Positions 9,166 through 22,091 of a stretch of DNA of 34,846 nt are shown in pieces. Location of the stretch: positions 1 through 34,846 of the forward strand of contig NZ_JARICI010000051.1 in assembly GCF_029257255.1 (NCBI RefSeq), given 5' to 3'. The notes beneath the pieces are model-generated. The model was not told the origin of the DNA. It did not search any database and worked only from the letters and a program-made list of their open reading frames with translations. This DNA is from Sporosarcina sp. (GTDB lineage Bacteria; Bacillota; Bacilli; Bacillales_A; Planococcaceae). Both the position numbers and the translations under genes were made by a program. Numbering within the stretch: the first letter of the stretch is position 1; every line of letters starts with the position of its first letter.

Positions 9166-10701
9166 TTGAAAAAGCGCGCACTTCTTAGCGTATCGGATAA
9201 AAGCGGAATCTTGGAATTTGCGAAGGAACTGGAACAGCTTGGATATGAACTATTGTCTACAGGTGGCACTATGAAACACCTAAAAGACAACGGTGTAGCG
9301 GTAACAGCTGTAGATGAAGTAACAGGTTTTCCTGAAATCATGGAAGGCCGCGTAAAAACATTAAATCCAATGATCCATGGTGGATTGCTTGCCAAGCAGG
9401 ATGATCCGGGACATCAGGCACAAATGAAAGAGCACGGCATCCAGCCGATTGACGTAGTCTGCGTGAACCTTTATCCGTTCAAAGAAACGATCTCTAAACC
9501 CGACGTATCAACAGAAGATGCCATTGAAAACATTGATATTGGCGGTCCGGCAATGCTGCGCGCATCTGCAAAGAACCACGCATATGTAACTGTTATTGTG
9601 GATGCAGCTGATTACGAAGCCGTTTTGAATGAATTGAAAGCTGACGGCAAGACCACACTTGAAACACGCCGACGCCTGGCAGCGAAAGTGTTCCGTCATA
9701 CAGCGGCTTATGATGCATTGATTTCTGGTTATCTGACTGAACTTGCAGGTGAGCAGTTCCCTGAGCAAGTGACGTATACATACGAATTGAAGCAGCCATT
9801 GCGCTATGGAGAAAATCCGCATCAGCAGGCAGCGTTCTACAGCCGTCCACTTGGATCCGATTTCTCGATTGCCTATGCAGAACAGCTTCACGGCAAGGAA
9901 CTTTCCTACAACAACATCCAGGATGCCAATGCAGCAATTCAGATCGTAAAAGAATTCGAACAGCCTGCTGCAGTTGCGGTCAAGCATATGAATCCTTGCG
10001 GTGTAGGGACAGGCAGTACGATTGCAGAAGCATTCAAGAAAGCATATGAAGCAGATTCCACATCAATTTTCGGTGGAATTATTGCACTAAATAAAGAAGT
10101 GGATCAGGAAACTGCAGTACAGCTTGCAGATATCTTCCTGGAGATCGTCATTGCGCCTTCATTTACAGAAGAAGCACTGGAGACATTGACGAAGAAGAAG
10201 AATATTCGTCTGTTGACGATTTCATTTGAACAGCAGAAAAAAGATCAGTGGAACACGGTATCTGTTGAGGGCGGATTGCTTATGCAGCAGCCGGATGCCT
10301 ACGGTTTTGAAGACGCGGAGATTACAGTGGCGACTGACCGTGAGCCGACAGAAGCTGAATGGAATGCAATGAAACTTGGCTGGTCCGTTGTGAAGCACGT
10401 GAAATCCAATGCAATTGTTATTACAGATGAGCAGATGACGATCGGTGTTGGCGCAGGACAGATGAACCGTGTTGGAGCTGCAAAGATCGCCTTAACACAG
10501 GCTGGAGAACGCGCTAAAGGAGCCGCGCTTGCTTCAGATGCATTCTTCCCAATGGATGATACAGTAGAAGCGGCAGCTAAAGCTGGAATCACAGCGATTA
10601 TACAGCCAGGAGGATCTGTGAAAGATGCAGATTCCATTAAAAAAGCCAATGAATATGGCATCACGATGGTGTTTACAGGAGTACGTCATTTTAAACATTA
10701 A
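9166..10701 (+). CDS. purH: Bifunctional AICAR transformylase/IMP cyclohydrolase PurH
   Basis: A 511-residue two-domain enzyme for the last two steps to IMP. The N-terminal cyclohydrolase domain (about 1-195) has [33 protein letters not shown] and AKNH. The C-terminal transformylase domain has RYGENPHQ, the catalytic [15 protein letters not shown] and SDAFFPM. Translation starts at TTG 9166, seven bases after GGAGG. One oddity: the motif usually KTLHP-x-(I/V)-HGG reads [10 protein letters not shown], so a very conserved His is Asn. The other cyclohydrolase residues I can place are kept, so the enzyme is probably active. Confidence 0.96.
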   Translation: MKKRALLSVSDKSGILEFAKELEQLGYELLSTGGTMKHLKDNGVAVTAVDEVTGFPEIMEGRVKTLNPMIHGGLLAKQDDPGHQAQMKEHGIQPIDVVCVNLYPFKETISKPDVSTEDAIENIDIGGPAMLRASAKNHAYVTVIVDAADYEAVLNELKADGKTTLETRRRLAAKVFRHTAAYDALISGYLTELAGEQFPEQVTYTYELKQPLRYGENPHQQAAFYSRPLGSDFSIAYAEQLHGKELSYNNIQDANAAIQIVKEFEQPAAVAVKHMNPCGVGTGSTIAEAFKKAYEADSTSIFGGIIALNKEVDQETAVQLADIFLEIVIAPSFTEEALETLTKKKNIRLLTISFEQQKKDQWNTVSVEGGLLMQQPDAYGFEDAEITVATDREPTEAEWNAMKLGWSVVKHVKSNAIVITDEQMTIGVGAGQMNRVGAAKIALTQAGERAKGAALASDAFFPMDDTVEAAAKAGITAIIQPGGSVKDADSIKKANEYGITMVFTGVRHFKH

Positions 10702-10722
10702 GCAGGCAGGGGGAATAGGGAA

Positions 10723-11982
10723 ATGAAAATTCTCGTAATAGGTGGCGGCGGACGCGAGCATGCGATTGCCAAACAGTTCAGCCAAGCGCCTTCTGTAACG
10801 GAAGTATTTGTAGCACCTGGGAACGACGGCATGAAAGACGATGCGATATGTGTCCCAATCTCTGCAACAAATTTTGAAGCACTGGCGGATTTTGCAATAG
10901 AGAAGCAGGTAACATTGACGTTTGTCGGTCCTGAACAGCCGTTGGCAGAAGGGATTGCAGACTTCTTCCACGACAGAGGGCTGACGATTTTCGGTCCTAC
11001 TAAAGCGGCGGCTCGTATTGAAGGCAGTAAATCATTTGCCAAGGAAATTATGGATAAATATGATATTCCGACAGCAGCTTACGGCACGTTTACGGATGCA
11101 GATGCAGCAAAGAATTTTATTCGCGAACAAGGCGCACCGATTGTCGTCAAAGCAGACGGGCTTGCGGCTGGTAAAGGCGTAATTGTTGCGATGGAGCTTC
11201 AGGAAGCTTTGGATGCAGTGGATGATATGATCGGCAATCAAAAGTTTGGCGAATCTTCTTCACGCGTCGTCGTGGAAGAATTCCTGGATGGCGAAGAATT
11301 TTCCTATATGTCTTTCGTACATGACGGTCAGATTTATCCGATGGTCATCGCACAGGATCACAAGCGTGCTTATGACGGAGACCGTGGACCGAACACAGGT
11401 GGAATGGGCGCTTATTCTCCAGTCCCTCAAATTTCGAATGAAGTGGTGCAGGAAGCATATGACCGCGTAGTTGTGCCGACCGTTAATGCAATGGCGGAAG
11501 AAGGGATTGCCTTTACAGGTATTCTTTACGCGGGTTTGATCTTAACTGAACAAGGTCCTAAAGTTATCGAATTTAATGCGCGTTTTGGGGACCCGGAAAC
11601 ACAGGTCGTCCTGCCGCGTATGGTATCTGATTTCGGTCTATTTATGGAAGCATTGATGGCGGGACAATCTTTTGATCTGCAGTGGGATGAAGAAGCGATG
11701 CTTGGTGTTGTACTTGCATCTGACGGATATCCGGTTGATGTCATTAATGGAAGAGAGCTTCCGAATCTTGATTCTATAACAGCGTCTGGGCTTGATGTAT
11801 TCCATGCAGGAACGAAATTAGAAAATGGCAAATTTGTCGGTAACGGTGGACGTGTTCTGCTGGTGGCGGCGAAGGCAAGCGATCTGAAAGAAGCACAAGA
11901 AAAGGTTTATGAAGGTCTTTCCACAAAAGAATGGAATGGTTTTTTCCACCGGCACGATATTGGCTGGAGAACATTTGAATAA
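10723..11982 (+). CDS. purD: Phosphoribosylamine-glycine ligase PurD
   Basis: GAR synthetase of 419 residues with an ATP-grasp fold, joining glycine to phosphoribosylamine. The N-terminal VIGGGGREHA, the ATP-grasp VVKADGLAAGKGV, AQDHKRAYDGDRGPNTGGMG, and the metal-binding EFNARFGDPETQ are intact. The ATG follows a purine-rich GGGGGAATAGGG ribosome site. It is the last gene of the purine operon and is followed directly by a strong terminator. Confidence 0.96.
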   Translation: MKILVIGGGGREHAIAKQFSQAPSVTEVFVAPGNDGMKDDAICVPISATNFEALADFAIEKQVTLTFVGPEQPLAEGIADFFHDRGLTIFGPTKAAARIEGSKSFAKEIMDKYDIPTAAYGTFTDADAAKNFIREQGAPIVVKADGLAAGKGVIVAMELQEALDAVDDMIGNQKFGESSSRVVVEEFLDGEEFSYMSFVHDGQIYPMVIAQDHKRAYDGDRGPNTGGMGAYSPVPQISNEVVQEAYDRVVVPTVNAMAEEGIAFTGILYAGLILTEQGPKVIEFNARFGDPETQVVLPRMVSDFGLFMEALMAGQSFDLQWDEEAMLGVVLASDGYPVDVINGRELPNLDSITASGLDVFHAGTKLENGKFVGNGGRVLLVAAKASDLKEAQEKVYEGLSTKEWNGFFHRHDIGWRTFE

Positions 11983-11994
11983 TTAAAACATCCA

Positions 11995-12028
11995 TCCCTC
12001 TGCATCCATTTTGATGCGGGGGGATTTT
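11995..12028 (+). terminator. Intrinsic terminator of the pur operon
   Basis: A 12-pair stem (11995-12006 with 12013-12024, two G-U pairs) with a 6-base loop is followed by a T-rich run. It starts 12 bases after the purD stop. Confidence 0.88.
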
Positions 12029-12056
12029 ATTATGCAATAGCAAGTAAAAATCACCC

Positions 12057-12200
12057 TGTGTAAACAGTAGGTTAAATATAGATATCCACAAGGTTATACT
12101 AGATACTGTGAATTAATAGTGGGTAAAGTGTGAATAAACTGTTAGTAATGTGTATAACTTGTGTGCAAATTGTGGATATTCAAAACACCTCTGTGGAAAA
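12057..12200. other. Cluster of DnaA-box-like 9-mers between purD and yerA
   Basis: Eight 9-mers resembling the DnaA box TTATNCACA fall in 144 bases. One is on the plus strand: ATATCCACA (12082). Seven are on the minus strand, shown here as the plus-strand text: TGTGTAAAC (12057), TGTGAATTA (12107), TGTGAATAA (12129), TGTGTATAA (12149), TGTGCAAAT (12162), TGTGGATAT (12171) and TGTGGAAAA (12192). Those at 12129 and 12149 fit TTATNCACA exactly, and the one at 12192 fits the relaxed TTWTNCACA. B. subtilis has DnaA-box clusters outside oriC that titrate or distribute DnaA, one of them (gcp-ydiF) in the same chromosomal quarter as pur. No replication gene is nearby, so this is more likely a regulatory cluster than an origin. 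Confidence 0.6.
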
Positions 12201-12271
12201 CATAAATGTAGCTTGCCTATTTACTGCCAGGTTGCTATCTTAATATACAGTGATTATTAATTGGACAATGT

Positions 12272-12288
12272 AATAGTAGACTACTATT
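12272..12288. promoter_or_regulatory. 17-base palindrome before yerA, candidate operator
   Basis: AATAGTAG (12272-12279) and CTACTATT (12281-12288) form a perfect inverted repeat around one base. A TTGGAC (12261-12266) with a TATTTA (12285-12290) 18 bases further would make a weak promoter overlapping it. An operator is plausible; no regulator is identified. Confidence 0.4.
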
Positions 12289-12312
12289 TATCTAATAGGG
12301 GCGGTGGCAGTA

Positions 12313-14028
12313 ATGTGGAATGCACAGGAGTTGCAGGAGCAGCTCGCGATTATTAACGGACAGAAAGCGCCGGATATTTTGATCGAAAATGCAACGTACT
12401 TACACTCTATTTTTAAAAAATGGATGAAGGGCAATATCTGGATTCAAGGTGATCGGATCGTGTATGTCGGAGAGAGGTTGCCTGCTCAATTTGAAGGAAC
12501 TGAGCGGGTCGATGCTTCGGGCAAGAAAATTGTCCCCGGCTATATCGAGCCTCATGTTCATCCGTTTCAGCTTTATAATCCCGAAAGTTTTGCAGATTAT
12601 GCGGGAAAACGCGGCACGACAACGATCTTATCTGATAACCTGATGCTCTTTTCATTATTGGATAGACAAATAGCATTTACTGTCATTGATCAATTAAATG
12701 AACTGCCTTTCTCGTTTTATTGGTGGGCCCGTGTGGATTCGCAGACGGTGTTACAGAACGAGCAACAGCTGTTCAATCCCGAAGATATTGCCGCCTGGCT
12801 GAAACGGTCAGATGTATTGCTGACGGGCGAACTGACAAGCTGGCCCAGACTGCTGCAAGGCGATCAGCAAATGATGCAGTCTTTAATTGAAGCAAAACGT
12901 CAGGGGAAAAAGATTGAAGGTCATTTCCCGGGCGCTTCAGAACGAACACTGGCCCGAATGAAACTTCTCGGAGTGGATGGGGATCATGAATCGATGACAG
13001 TCGATGAAGTGGAAAGACGCCTGCAGCAAGGATACGCCGTTACCTTGCGTGAATCATCTATTAGACCAGATCTGTCCAATCTACTAGAAGGAATCATAGA
13101 GAGGGACTTGAATGTATTTGATCATTTAATGATGACAACGGATGGTTCTACCCCCTCTTTTTATGAGGATGGTGTAATGGACAAATGTATTCAAATTGCA
13201 CTCGATGCCGGAGTGGCGCCAATCGATGCATATCAAATGGCTTCTTATAATGTCGCGAGGTACTATGACATCACCGACTTGCATAGTGTAATTGGGACAG
13301 GCCGTTTCGCTACATTAAATTTTTTAGAGGATGAATGGAATCCTGTGCCGATGGATGTATTGTCAAAAGGACAGTGGCTCTTAAAAGAAGGTCAAGCTAT
13401 GAAGAAATTTCAGGCTGTTGATTGGAAGAGACTTCCGGACTTTACACTTCCTTTTGAAGTAACAGACCAAGACTTTTCCTTCAAATCAAATAAAGGAATT
13501 GAAATGGTCAATGACGTCATTACGAAAGTATATGAGACGGATTTGGATCTCACTGACAGAGTAATTACTGATTGCAATGAATGTTTCCTGCTGCTGATTG
13601 ATCGCAATGGCAAGTGGCGTGTTAATACGATGCTGAAAGGTTTTGCGAATTCATTGCAGGGCTTTGCTTCTTCCTATTCAAATACTGGAGACATTTTGTT
13701 GATTGGACAGGATTGGGAAGAAATAAAAAGAGCTTTCAACGAACTGAAAAAAATAGGTGGCGGGATGGCAATTGCTGAAAATGGTGAAATCATCGTCACA
13801 CTGCCATTAGCTGTATCTGGCGGTATGTCTGAGCAGCCACTGGAAGTTGTTGCTGAGCAAGAACTGGCATTAAAGCAAGTGCTGAAAGAACGTGGATACC
13901 ATCAAGGAGACGCGATTTATACGCTATTGTTCCTGGAGTCCATTCATTTGCCGCGTGTTCGAATTACACCTGTTGGTTTAGTACAGGTGCTGAAAAATGA
14001 GCGCTTAATTCCTAATACAGAAAGGTAG
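12313..14028 (+). CDS. yerA: Adenine deaminase-like amidohydrolase (YerA-like)
   Basis: A 571-residue amidohydrolase-superfamily protein homologous to AdeC-type adenine deaminases. The N-terminal composite domain leads to PGYIEPHVHPFQ with metal-ligand candidates His81 and His83. Further conserved AdeC elements follow: EGHFPGASERTLARM, DGDHESMT, TLRESSIRPDLSNLL and TTDGSTPSF. The C-terminal half carries the AdeC-like GGGMAIAENGEI segment. B. subtilis YerA, also just after purD, is only a putative adenine deaminase, so deamination of adenine to hypoxanthine is inferred. I chose the ATG at 12313 over the GTG at 12304 because MWNAQELQ better matches the family start and the GGGG ribosome site is well spaced. 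A palindrome before the gene may regulate it. Confidence 0.85.
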   Translation: MWNAQELQEQLAIINGQKAPDILIENATYLHSIFKKWMKGNIWIQGDRIVYVGERLPAQFEGTERVDASGKKIVPGYIEPHVHPFQLYNPESFADYAGKRGTTTILSDNLMLFSLLDRQIAFTVIDQLNELPFSFYWWARVDSQTVLQNEQQLFNPEDIAAWLKRSDVLLTGELTSWPRLLQGDQQMMQSLIEAKRQGKKIEGHFPGASERTLARMKLLGVDGDHESMTVDEVERRLQQGYAVTLRESSIRPDLSNLLEGIIERDLNVFDHLMMTTDGSTPSFYEDGVMDKCIQIALDAGVAPIDAYQMASYNVARYYDITDLHSVIGTGRFATLNFLEDEWNPVPMDVLSKGQWLLKEGQAMKKFQAVDWKRLPDFTLPFEVTDQDFSFKSNKGIEMVNDVITKVYETDLDLTDRVITDCNECFLLLIDRNGKWRVNTMLKGFANSLQGFASSYSNTGDILLIGQDWEEIKRAFNELKKIGGGMAIAENGEIIVTLPLAVSGGMSEQPLEVVAEQELALKQVLKERGYHQGDAIYTLLFLESIHLPRVRITPVGLVQVLKNERLIPNTER

Positions 14029-14037
14029 GAACTCAAA

Positions 14038-15069
14038 TTGAAATGGAATGGACGAATGCTGTTACTAACCGCTTTATTAAGCCTTTTACTTATAGGTGGA
14101 TGTTCTTCAAAAAATACTGTTTCAGAAAAACCGGAAGAACAGCCGGAAGAACTGATCTCGTCCACGTATCCTGCTCCCTATACGGGTGAGCTGTTGCTAG
14201 AAAAGCTGGAGAATCGTCCCGTTCTGGCAACCATTAATAATCATCCACTGGCTCGTCCACAATCTGGCATTGCAGATGCAGATCTGATCTACGAATTTTT
14301 AGCAGAAGGGGAAGTGACACGCTTGTTGGCACTGTTCCACAGCCAGATACCTGAACAGGTGGGTCCAATTCGCAGTGCACGTGATTACTTTGTGAAGATG
14401 GCGGAAGGAATGGATGCTTTCTATATTGCCCATGGCTACAGCCCGGATGCCAAGAAACTTCTGGATAACCGGGTTGTCGATCAAGTCAACGGCATGCAGT
14501 ATGACGGAACTTTATTTAAACGTTCATCTGACCGCAAAGCACCTCACAACTCATATATTTCAAAAGATAGTATTGAGCAGGCGTTTGAAATCACGAACGC
14601 ATCTGAAAAGATCTCTAAAATGCCGGTCTTTTCTTTCCTAAATCTCGCTGAACGTGATAAAATAGGTGATATCGCTTCATCCATTATGGTCACGTACGGC
14701 AACAATCAGAATTTTGCCAGTACGTATCAGTATGATGAGCAGACGAATCGTTATTACCGTTCTGTCAATGGTATCGACACAGTCGATAAATTAAATGAAC
14801 GGCGCGTAGAATTAGCGAACATAATTGTGATGGAAATGAATCATAAAATAGTGGATCGAGAAGGAAGACAGGCAATTGATATTCATTCGGGCGGCAAGGC
14901 AATGTTGTTTCATGATGGAATTGCTAAACCGATAGAGTGGGAAAATATGGACGGGTTTCTAACGCCGTTAGAACAGGGCCTTCCTGTGAAATTAACGGCA
15001 GGTAAGACTTGGATTCATATCGTACCGACTATGTCAGGACCCGCGTCTACTGTCACTTTTACTCCATAG
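14038..15069 (+). CDS. yerB: DUF3048 lipoprotein (YerB-like)
   Basis: A 343-residue protein starting with a lipoprotein signal: basic n-region, hydrophobic core and lipobox LIGGC with the modified Cys at about residue 22. The rest matches YerB/DUF3048, with an N-terminal domain including RPVLATINNHPLARPQSG and GPIRSARDYFV, and a C-terminal domain ending near WIHIVPTMSG. The biochemical role is unknown. The start is TTG at 14038, seven bases after AGGA; an internal ATG at 14056 would remove the basic n-region. It follows yerA after 9 bases and precedes yerC, as in B. subtilis. Confidence 0.88.
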   Translation: MKWNGRMLLLTALLSLLLIGGCSSKNTVSEKPEEQPEELISSTYPAPYTGELLLEKLENRPVLATINNHPLARPQSGIADADLIYEFLAEGEVTRLLALFHSQIPEQVGPIRSARDYFVKMAEGMDAFYIAHGYSPDAKKLLDNRVVDQVNGMQYDGTLFKRSSDRKAPHNSYISKDSIEQAFEITNASEKISKMPVFSFLNLAERDKIGDIASSIMVTYGNNQNFASTYQYDEQTNRYYRSVNGIDTVDKLNERRVELANIIVMEMNHKIVDREGRQAIDIHSGGKAMLFHDGIAKPIEWENMDGFLTPLEQGLPVKLTAGKTWIHIVPTMSGPASTVTFTP

Positions 15070-15093
15070 GATCGACATTGAGAGGGTGAGGAC

Positions 15094-15411
15094 ATGCAAA
15101 TCGATAAAATCAGAAGTGAGCAGACAGATCAATTATTCAACGCCATCCTACAGTTGAAAGACTTAGAAGAGTGCTACCAATTTTTCGATGATGTTTGTAC
15201 AATGAGCGAAGTCCAGTCACTCGCACAGCGATTAGATGTTGCACATATGCTGCGGAAGAAAAAAACCTACGACAGCATCCAGCAAGACACCGGCGCAAGT
15301 ACAGCCACCATCTCCCGCATTCGCCGTTGCGTAGACTACGGATCCGGAGGCTACAACCTCATGCTCGAACGCCTCTACCCCGAACTCGATCAGAACCAGC
15401 CAAAAAAATAA
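15094..15411 (+). CDS. yerC: TrpR-like transcriptional regulator (YerC/YecD family)
   Basis: A 105-residue all-helical protein of the TrpR/YerC family. A helix-turn-helix is visible around residues 65-88, with TYDSIQQDTGASTATISRIR as its core. The preceding VCTMSEVQSLAQRLDVA segment is the typical YerC dimer region. Targets are unknown. The start has a GAGGGTGAGG ribosome site. It is the last gene of the yerABC run and is followed by a terminator seven bases after its stop. Confidence 0.9.
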   Translation: MQIDKIRSEQTDQLFNAILQLKDLEECYQFFDDVCTMSEVQSLAQRLDVAHMLRKKKTYDSIQQDTGASTATISRIRRCVDYGSGGYNLMLERLYPELDQNQPKK

Positions 15412-15417
15412 TAACCC

Positions 15418-15449
15418 AACCGGCCGGGCCACAACCCACCGGTTTTTTT
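15418..15449 (+). terminator. Intrinsic terminator after yerC
   Basis: AACCGG (15418-15423) pairs with CCGGTT (15439-15444), with three inner G-C pairs (15426-15428 with 15435-15437) and a run of seven T (15443-15449). Confidence 0.85.
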
Positions 15450-15867
15450 GGTAGATATCTAAAGCGGAGACGGCCGCTAAGACTCGACAGGCACTGGAGG
15501 GCTGGCTCATAACGCAAGATAACCCCACAGTGCCAACGCGACGCTGAACCACAGCACAATTCCTAACTCTTTTTAAAGGTCTTAGCCATAATCTGTTCTT
15601 GACTTCACGTACACTTTTATAACACGCCAGCTGTAAAGATAGGTTAATGTGAAACCACGTGCTTTGAGCGTACTAATTAGGATTGAAGCAGGAGGCGGTC
15701 GACTCCGGAAAGCGTACCGTCTGAAGCGCAAATCCCAAGCTGCTTGCCTTAGTATCCTGACAAAGTACATGTTTTGGCTAAGAGCCCTTTGTAAAATAGA
15801 TTATTTGGAATAATTTTGTTAAGAATAAATAACTAAACCTATACAGATTACCGAAAGGAGAACAAAC
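15450..15867. other. Gene-free stretch between yerC and pcrB
   Basis: About 418 bases with no credible gene. It contains an inverted repeat GGCACTG (15490-15496)/CAGTGCC (15528-15534) and a short dispersed-repeat copy at 15680-15736. A possible pcrB promoter is TTGTTA (15816-15821) with TATACA (15840-15845), 18-base spacing. Open frames here have no ribosome sites and no recognisable protein. Confidence 0.6.
15680..15736 (+). repeat. Short copy of a dispersed Bacillales intergenic repeat
   Basis: Begins GGATTGAAGCAGGAGGC, passes through CGACTCC, and ends GGAAAGCGTACCGTCTGAAG and then CGCAAATCCC. The ends are inverted (GGATT/AATCC). The 3' part matches the end of the repeat at 25519-25667 with several changes. 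I recognise from memory a common Bacillaceae repeat with ends like these; this copy seems to lack the middle. Confidence 0.55.
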
Positions 15868-16566
15868 ATGGATTATAAAACATGGCGTCACGCCTTTAAG
15901 ATTGATCCGGCAAAAGAAATATCAGATAAAGATCTGGAAGCAATTGCGGAATCTGGAACAGACGGCGTCATAATTGGAGGCTCAGACGGTGTCACAATTG
16001 AAAGTGTATTAGACCTCCTGGCACGTTTCCGCCGTTTCTCCGTGCCTCTTGCATTAGAAGTATCCACTGTAGAATCCGTAACACCAGGCTTCGATTACTA
16101 TTTCATTCCGACCGTTTTGAATACAACAGATTCAAAATGGCTAAATGGATTACATCATGAAGCGCTTCGGGAATACGGGCACATGATGAATTTTGATGAA
16201 ATTATCACCGAAGGTTACTGCATAGTGAATCCGGATTGCAAAGCTGCTGAATTAACTGGTGTAAAGAAAGTGCCGGACGAAGAGGATGTACAAGCTTATG
16301 CCCGCATGGCAGAACATCTATTTTCGCTGCCTATTTTTTATTTGGAATACAGTGGACAATATGGAGATCCAGCAATCGTACGCGCTGCTAAAGAACTGCT
16401 TGAAAATACGCGTTTATTTTATGGCGGAGGTATCCATACAAAAGAGCAGGCCAAAGAAATGGCGGCAATTGCAGATACAGTTGTTGTAGGAAACGTAGTT
16501 TACGATGATCTAAAAAGCGCTCTTTCCACAGTAAAAGCAGTAAAATCTGTTCCTTTATCTGTGTGA
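15868..16566 (+). CDS. pcrB: Heptaprenylglyceryl phosphate synthase PcrB
   Basis: A 232-residue TIM-barrel prenyltransferase that joins heptaprenyl diphosphate to sn-glycerol-1-phosphate. Family elements are [42 protein letters not shown] and the phosphate-binding [12 protein letters not shown] followed by [12 protein letters not shown]. The ATG has a consensus AAAGGAG site. It lies upstream of pcrA, as in B. subtilis. The product belongs to a rare archaeal-type ether lipid pathway known in Bacillales. Confidence 0.95.
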   Translation: MDYKTWRHAFKIDPAKEISDKDLEAIAESGTDGVIIGGSDGVTIESVLDLLARFRRFSVPLALEVSTVESVTPGFDYYFIPTVLNTTDSKWLNGLHHEALREYGHMMNFDEIITEGYCIVNPDCKAAELTGVKKVPDEEDVQAYARMAEHLFSLPIFYLEYSGQYGDPAIVRAAKELLENTRLFYGGGIHTKEQAKEMAAIADTVVVGNVVYDDLKSALSTVKAVKSVPLSV

Positions 16567-16610
16567 ATCATATATAATCAGAACAAATGTTTCTAAAAGG
16601 CGGTACTGAC

Positions 16611-18848
16611 ATGAATAAACTATCAGAAGACTTACTGAAAGGCATGAATCCTGAGCAGGCGAGAGCTGTTAAGGCAACGGAAGGCCCGCTGTTGATCATG
16701 GCGGGAGCCGGCTCTGGAAAGACGCGTGTATTAACACACCGTATTGCCTACCTCGTAGTAGAAAAACAAGTGTATCCTTCAAATATTCTCGCAATTACTT
16801 TTACCAATAAAGCGGCACGCGAAATGCGGGACCGAATTGACGGTCTGCTTGGTGCGGGATCTGGCGAACGCATGTGGGTTTCTACGTTCCACTCGATGTG
16901 TGTACGGATACTTCGAAGAAACGTCGACCGTATCGGGTTGTCAAAGAACTTTACGATTTTAGACAGTGCCGATCAGCTGACAGCGGTCAAGCGTGTGTTG
17001 AAAGAATTGAATCTTGATCCAAAGCAGTATGATCCGCGTGCAATGCTCGGAGCGATCAGCAATGCCAAAAACGAATGCATCGATGCAGATGAATTTAGGA
17101 AAAACTGTAATCCTCAAAATCCGTATGAACGGACAGTCGCGGACATTTATGAGCGCTATACAAAAAAGCTCCGTCAAAATCAGTCGATGGACTTCGATGA
17201 TCTGATTATGATGACATTAGTGTTGTTTGAGCGCGTTCCCGATGTATTAGAATTTTATCAAAATAAATTTCAGTATATTCACGTCGACGAGTATCAAGAT
17301 ACTAACAATGCGCAGTATCGTCTTGTGAAGATGCTTGCTTCAAAGTTCCGCAATATCTGTGTAGTCGGAGATTCCGATCAATCCATTTATCGCTGGCGCG
17401 GTGCCGATATCGGCAATATCCTGTCTTTTGAAAAAGACTATAAAGAAGCAAAGGTTATTTTATTGGAACAGAATTACCGGTCAACTAAAAGAATTCTGCA
17501 GGCTGCCAATGAAGTAATCAACAATAATAAGAGCCGTTATGACAAAAAGCTGCGTACAGATAATGCGGAAGGCGAATTGATATCCATCTATAAAGCACGT
17601 GATGAAAAAGATGAATCACAATTTGTCGTTCAGCAGATTATTGAGCTGAAAGAACAGCAGGGCCTGACGCTTGATCAATTTGCCATACTTTACCGCACCA
17701 ATGCGCAGTCACGTGTGATTGAGGAATATTTATTGAAATCCAATCTGGACTATACAATAGTCGGCGGTACAAAGTTCTATGACCGCAAAGAAATTAAAGA
17801 CCTGCTGGCTTACCTGCGCCTGATTGCTAACAATGACGATGATCTGGCATTTGCCCGTGTCATCAATGAACCGAAACGAAGCATAGGTGCCACATCATTT
17901 GAACGGATGGCAGTGTTTGCGCTGGAAAATGACCGTTCCATCTTTGATTCACTTCAGGAAGTGGATTTTATGGGACTGCCTGCGAGAGCGGCCAATGAAG
18001 CAAATAAATTCCGCGAAATGATCGACGGTTTCTCGCAAATGCAAGAATTTCTGTCAATCACTGAATTGGTAAAGGAAGTAATTGATAAATCAGGTTACCG
18101 CAGCATGCTGGAAAAAGAGAAAACGATAGAAGCGGAAAGCCGTCTTGAGAATATTGAAGAATTCCTGTCCGTTACAGAAGCCTTCGAAAAACGCGCAAAG
18201 GAAGAAGAAAGTGAGCTTTCTCTCGTTGCATTCTTGACTGATCTGGCTCTAGTTGCAGATATCGATACGCTGGATAAGGAAGAGAACTCTTCGACGGAAA
18301 AAATCGTCCTAATGACGATGCATGCCGCAAAAGGACTGGAATTTCCTGTCGTCTTCGTGATCGGGCTGGAAGAAAACATCTTCCCGCATATCCGTGCACT
18401 TGATGATCCAGAAGAAATGGAAGAAGAGCGCAGGCTTGCTTATGTGGCAATTACACGTGCAGAACAGCGTCTGTATCTAACTTGTGCCGGCTACCGAATG
18501 CTGTTTGGACGTTCGAACTTTAACTCGCCTTCCCGTTTCCTCAATGAAATTTCAGAGGAATTGACTGAGATGCTCGCTGACGGGAACGGCATGAGTATAC
18601 CGTTCAGCCAGGCAACACAAAAACCAAATGTTCCGCGTGCTGCTGTCAAACGTCCGGTTTATAACGAAAGCGGCGGAGAAAAATTACAATGGAAGCCCGG
18701 CGATAAAGCGACTCATAAGAAGTGGGGAACGGGCACGGTAGTAAGTGTAAAAGGTGCGGCAGATGATCTGGAACTTGATATCGCATTTCCTAACCCTGTC
18801 GGCATCAAGCGGCTGCTTGCTAAATTTGCACCAATCGAAAAAGTATAA
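16611..18848 (+). CDS. pcrA: ATP-dependent DNA helicase PcrA
   Basis: A UvrD/Rep-family superfamily 1A helicase of 745 residues, used in repair, rolling-circle replication and removal of stalled polymerase. Visible motifs: Q-motif [12 protein letters not shown], Walker [12 protein letters not shown] near residue 31, motif Ia FTNKAAREM, Walker B DEYQDTN near 226, motif [16 protein letters not shown], motif IV QNYRST, motif [16 protein letters not shown] and motif [14 protein letters not shown]. The C-terminal PcrA domain ([15 protein letters not shown]) is intact. The ATG at 16611 follows AAAGGCGG. The open frame extends to 16587 but lacks a ribosome site there. Confidence 0.97.
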   Translation: MNKLSEDLLKGMNPEQARAVKATEGPLLIMAGAGSGKTRVLTHRIAYLVVEKQVYPSNILAITFTNKAAREMRDRIDGLLGAGSGERMWVSTFHSMCVRILRRNVDRIGLSKNFTILDSADQLTAVKRVLKELNLDPKQYDPRAMLGAISNAKNECIDADEFRKNCNPQNPYERTVADIYERYTKKLRQNQSMDFDDLIMMTLVLFERVPDVLEFYQNKFQYIHVDEYQDTNNAQYRLVKMLASKFRNICVVGDSDQSIYRWRGADIGNILSFEKDYKEAKVILLEQNYRSTKRILQAANEVINNNKSRYDKKLRTDNAEGELISIYKARDEKDESQFVVQQIIELKEQQGLTLDQFAILYRTNAQSRVIEEYLLKSNLDYTIVGGTKFYDRKEIKDLLAYLRLIANNDDDLAFARVINEPKRSIGATSFERMAVFALENDRSIFDSLQEVDFMGLPARAANEANKFREMIDGFSQMQEFLSITELVKEVIDKSGYRSMLEKEKTIEAESRLENIEEFLSVTEAFEKRAKEEESELSLVAFLTDLALVADIDTLDKEENSSTEKIVLMTMHAAKGLEFPVVFVIGLEENIFPHIRALDDPEEMEEERRLAYVAITRAEQRLYLTCAGYRMLFGRSNFNSPSRFLNEISEELTEMLADGNGMSIPFSQATQKPNVPRAAVKRPVYNESGGEKLQWKPGDKATHKKWGTGTVVSVKGAADDLELDIAFPNPVGIKRLLAKFAPIEKV

Positions 18849-22020
<3,172 letters not shown>

Positions 22021-22065
22021 TACGACAGTTTTTGACATGACAAACTTTCCAATGAACTGATAAAA

Positions 22066-22074
22066 TGGTATGAT
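22066..22074 (+). promoter_or_regulatory. Extended -10 promoter for gatCAB
   Basis: TGGTATGAT carries a TGn extension with TATGAT (22069-22074). The best -35 at 17 bases is the weak TTTCCA (22046-22051). A good TTGACA at 22032 is too far away. Transcription would begin just before the gatC leader hairpin. Confidence 0.5.
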
Positions 22075-22091
22075 GAACTGAAAACAGTTTA

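Noticed and set aside
9508..9987. 159-residue minus-strand frame inside purH
   Set aside because: It is antisense shadow of a highly conserved coding region, with no ribosome site seen.
12057..12200. Chromosomal or plasmid replication origin at the DnaA-box cluster
   Set aside because: No dnaA, dnaN or rep gene is nearby and no AT-rich unwinding repeat is evident; surrounding genes are ordinary chromosomal ones.
15195..15512. Plus-strand reading frame across the yerC end and terminator
   Set aside because: It is out of frame with yerC, Arg/Pro-rich shadow sequence, and crosses the terminator.
22032..22037. TTGACA as the -35 of the gatC promoter
   Set aside because: The nearest -10-like hexamers are more than 20 bases away; an extended -10 further on is better.
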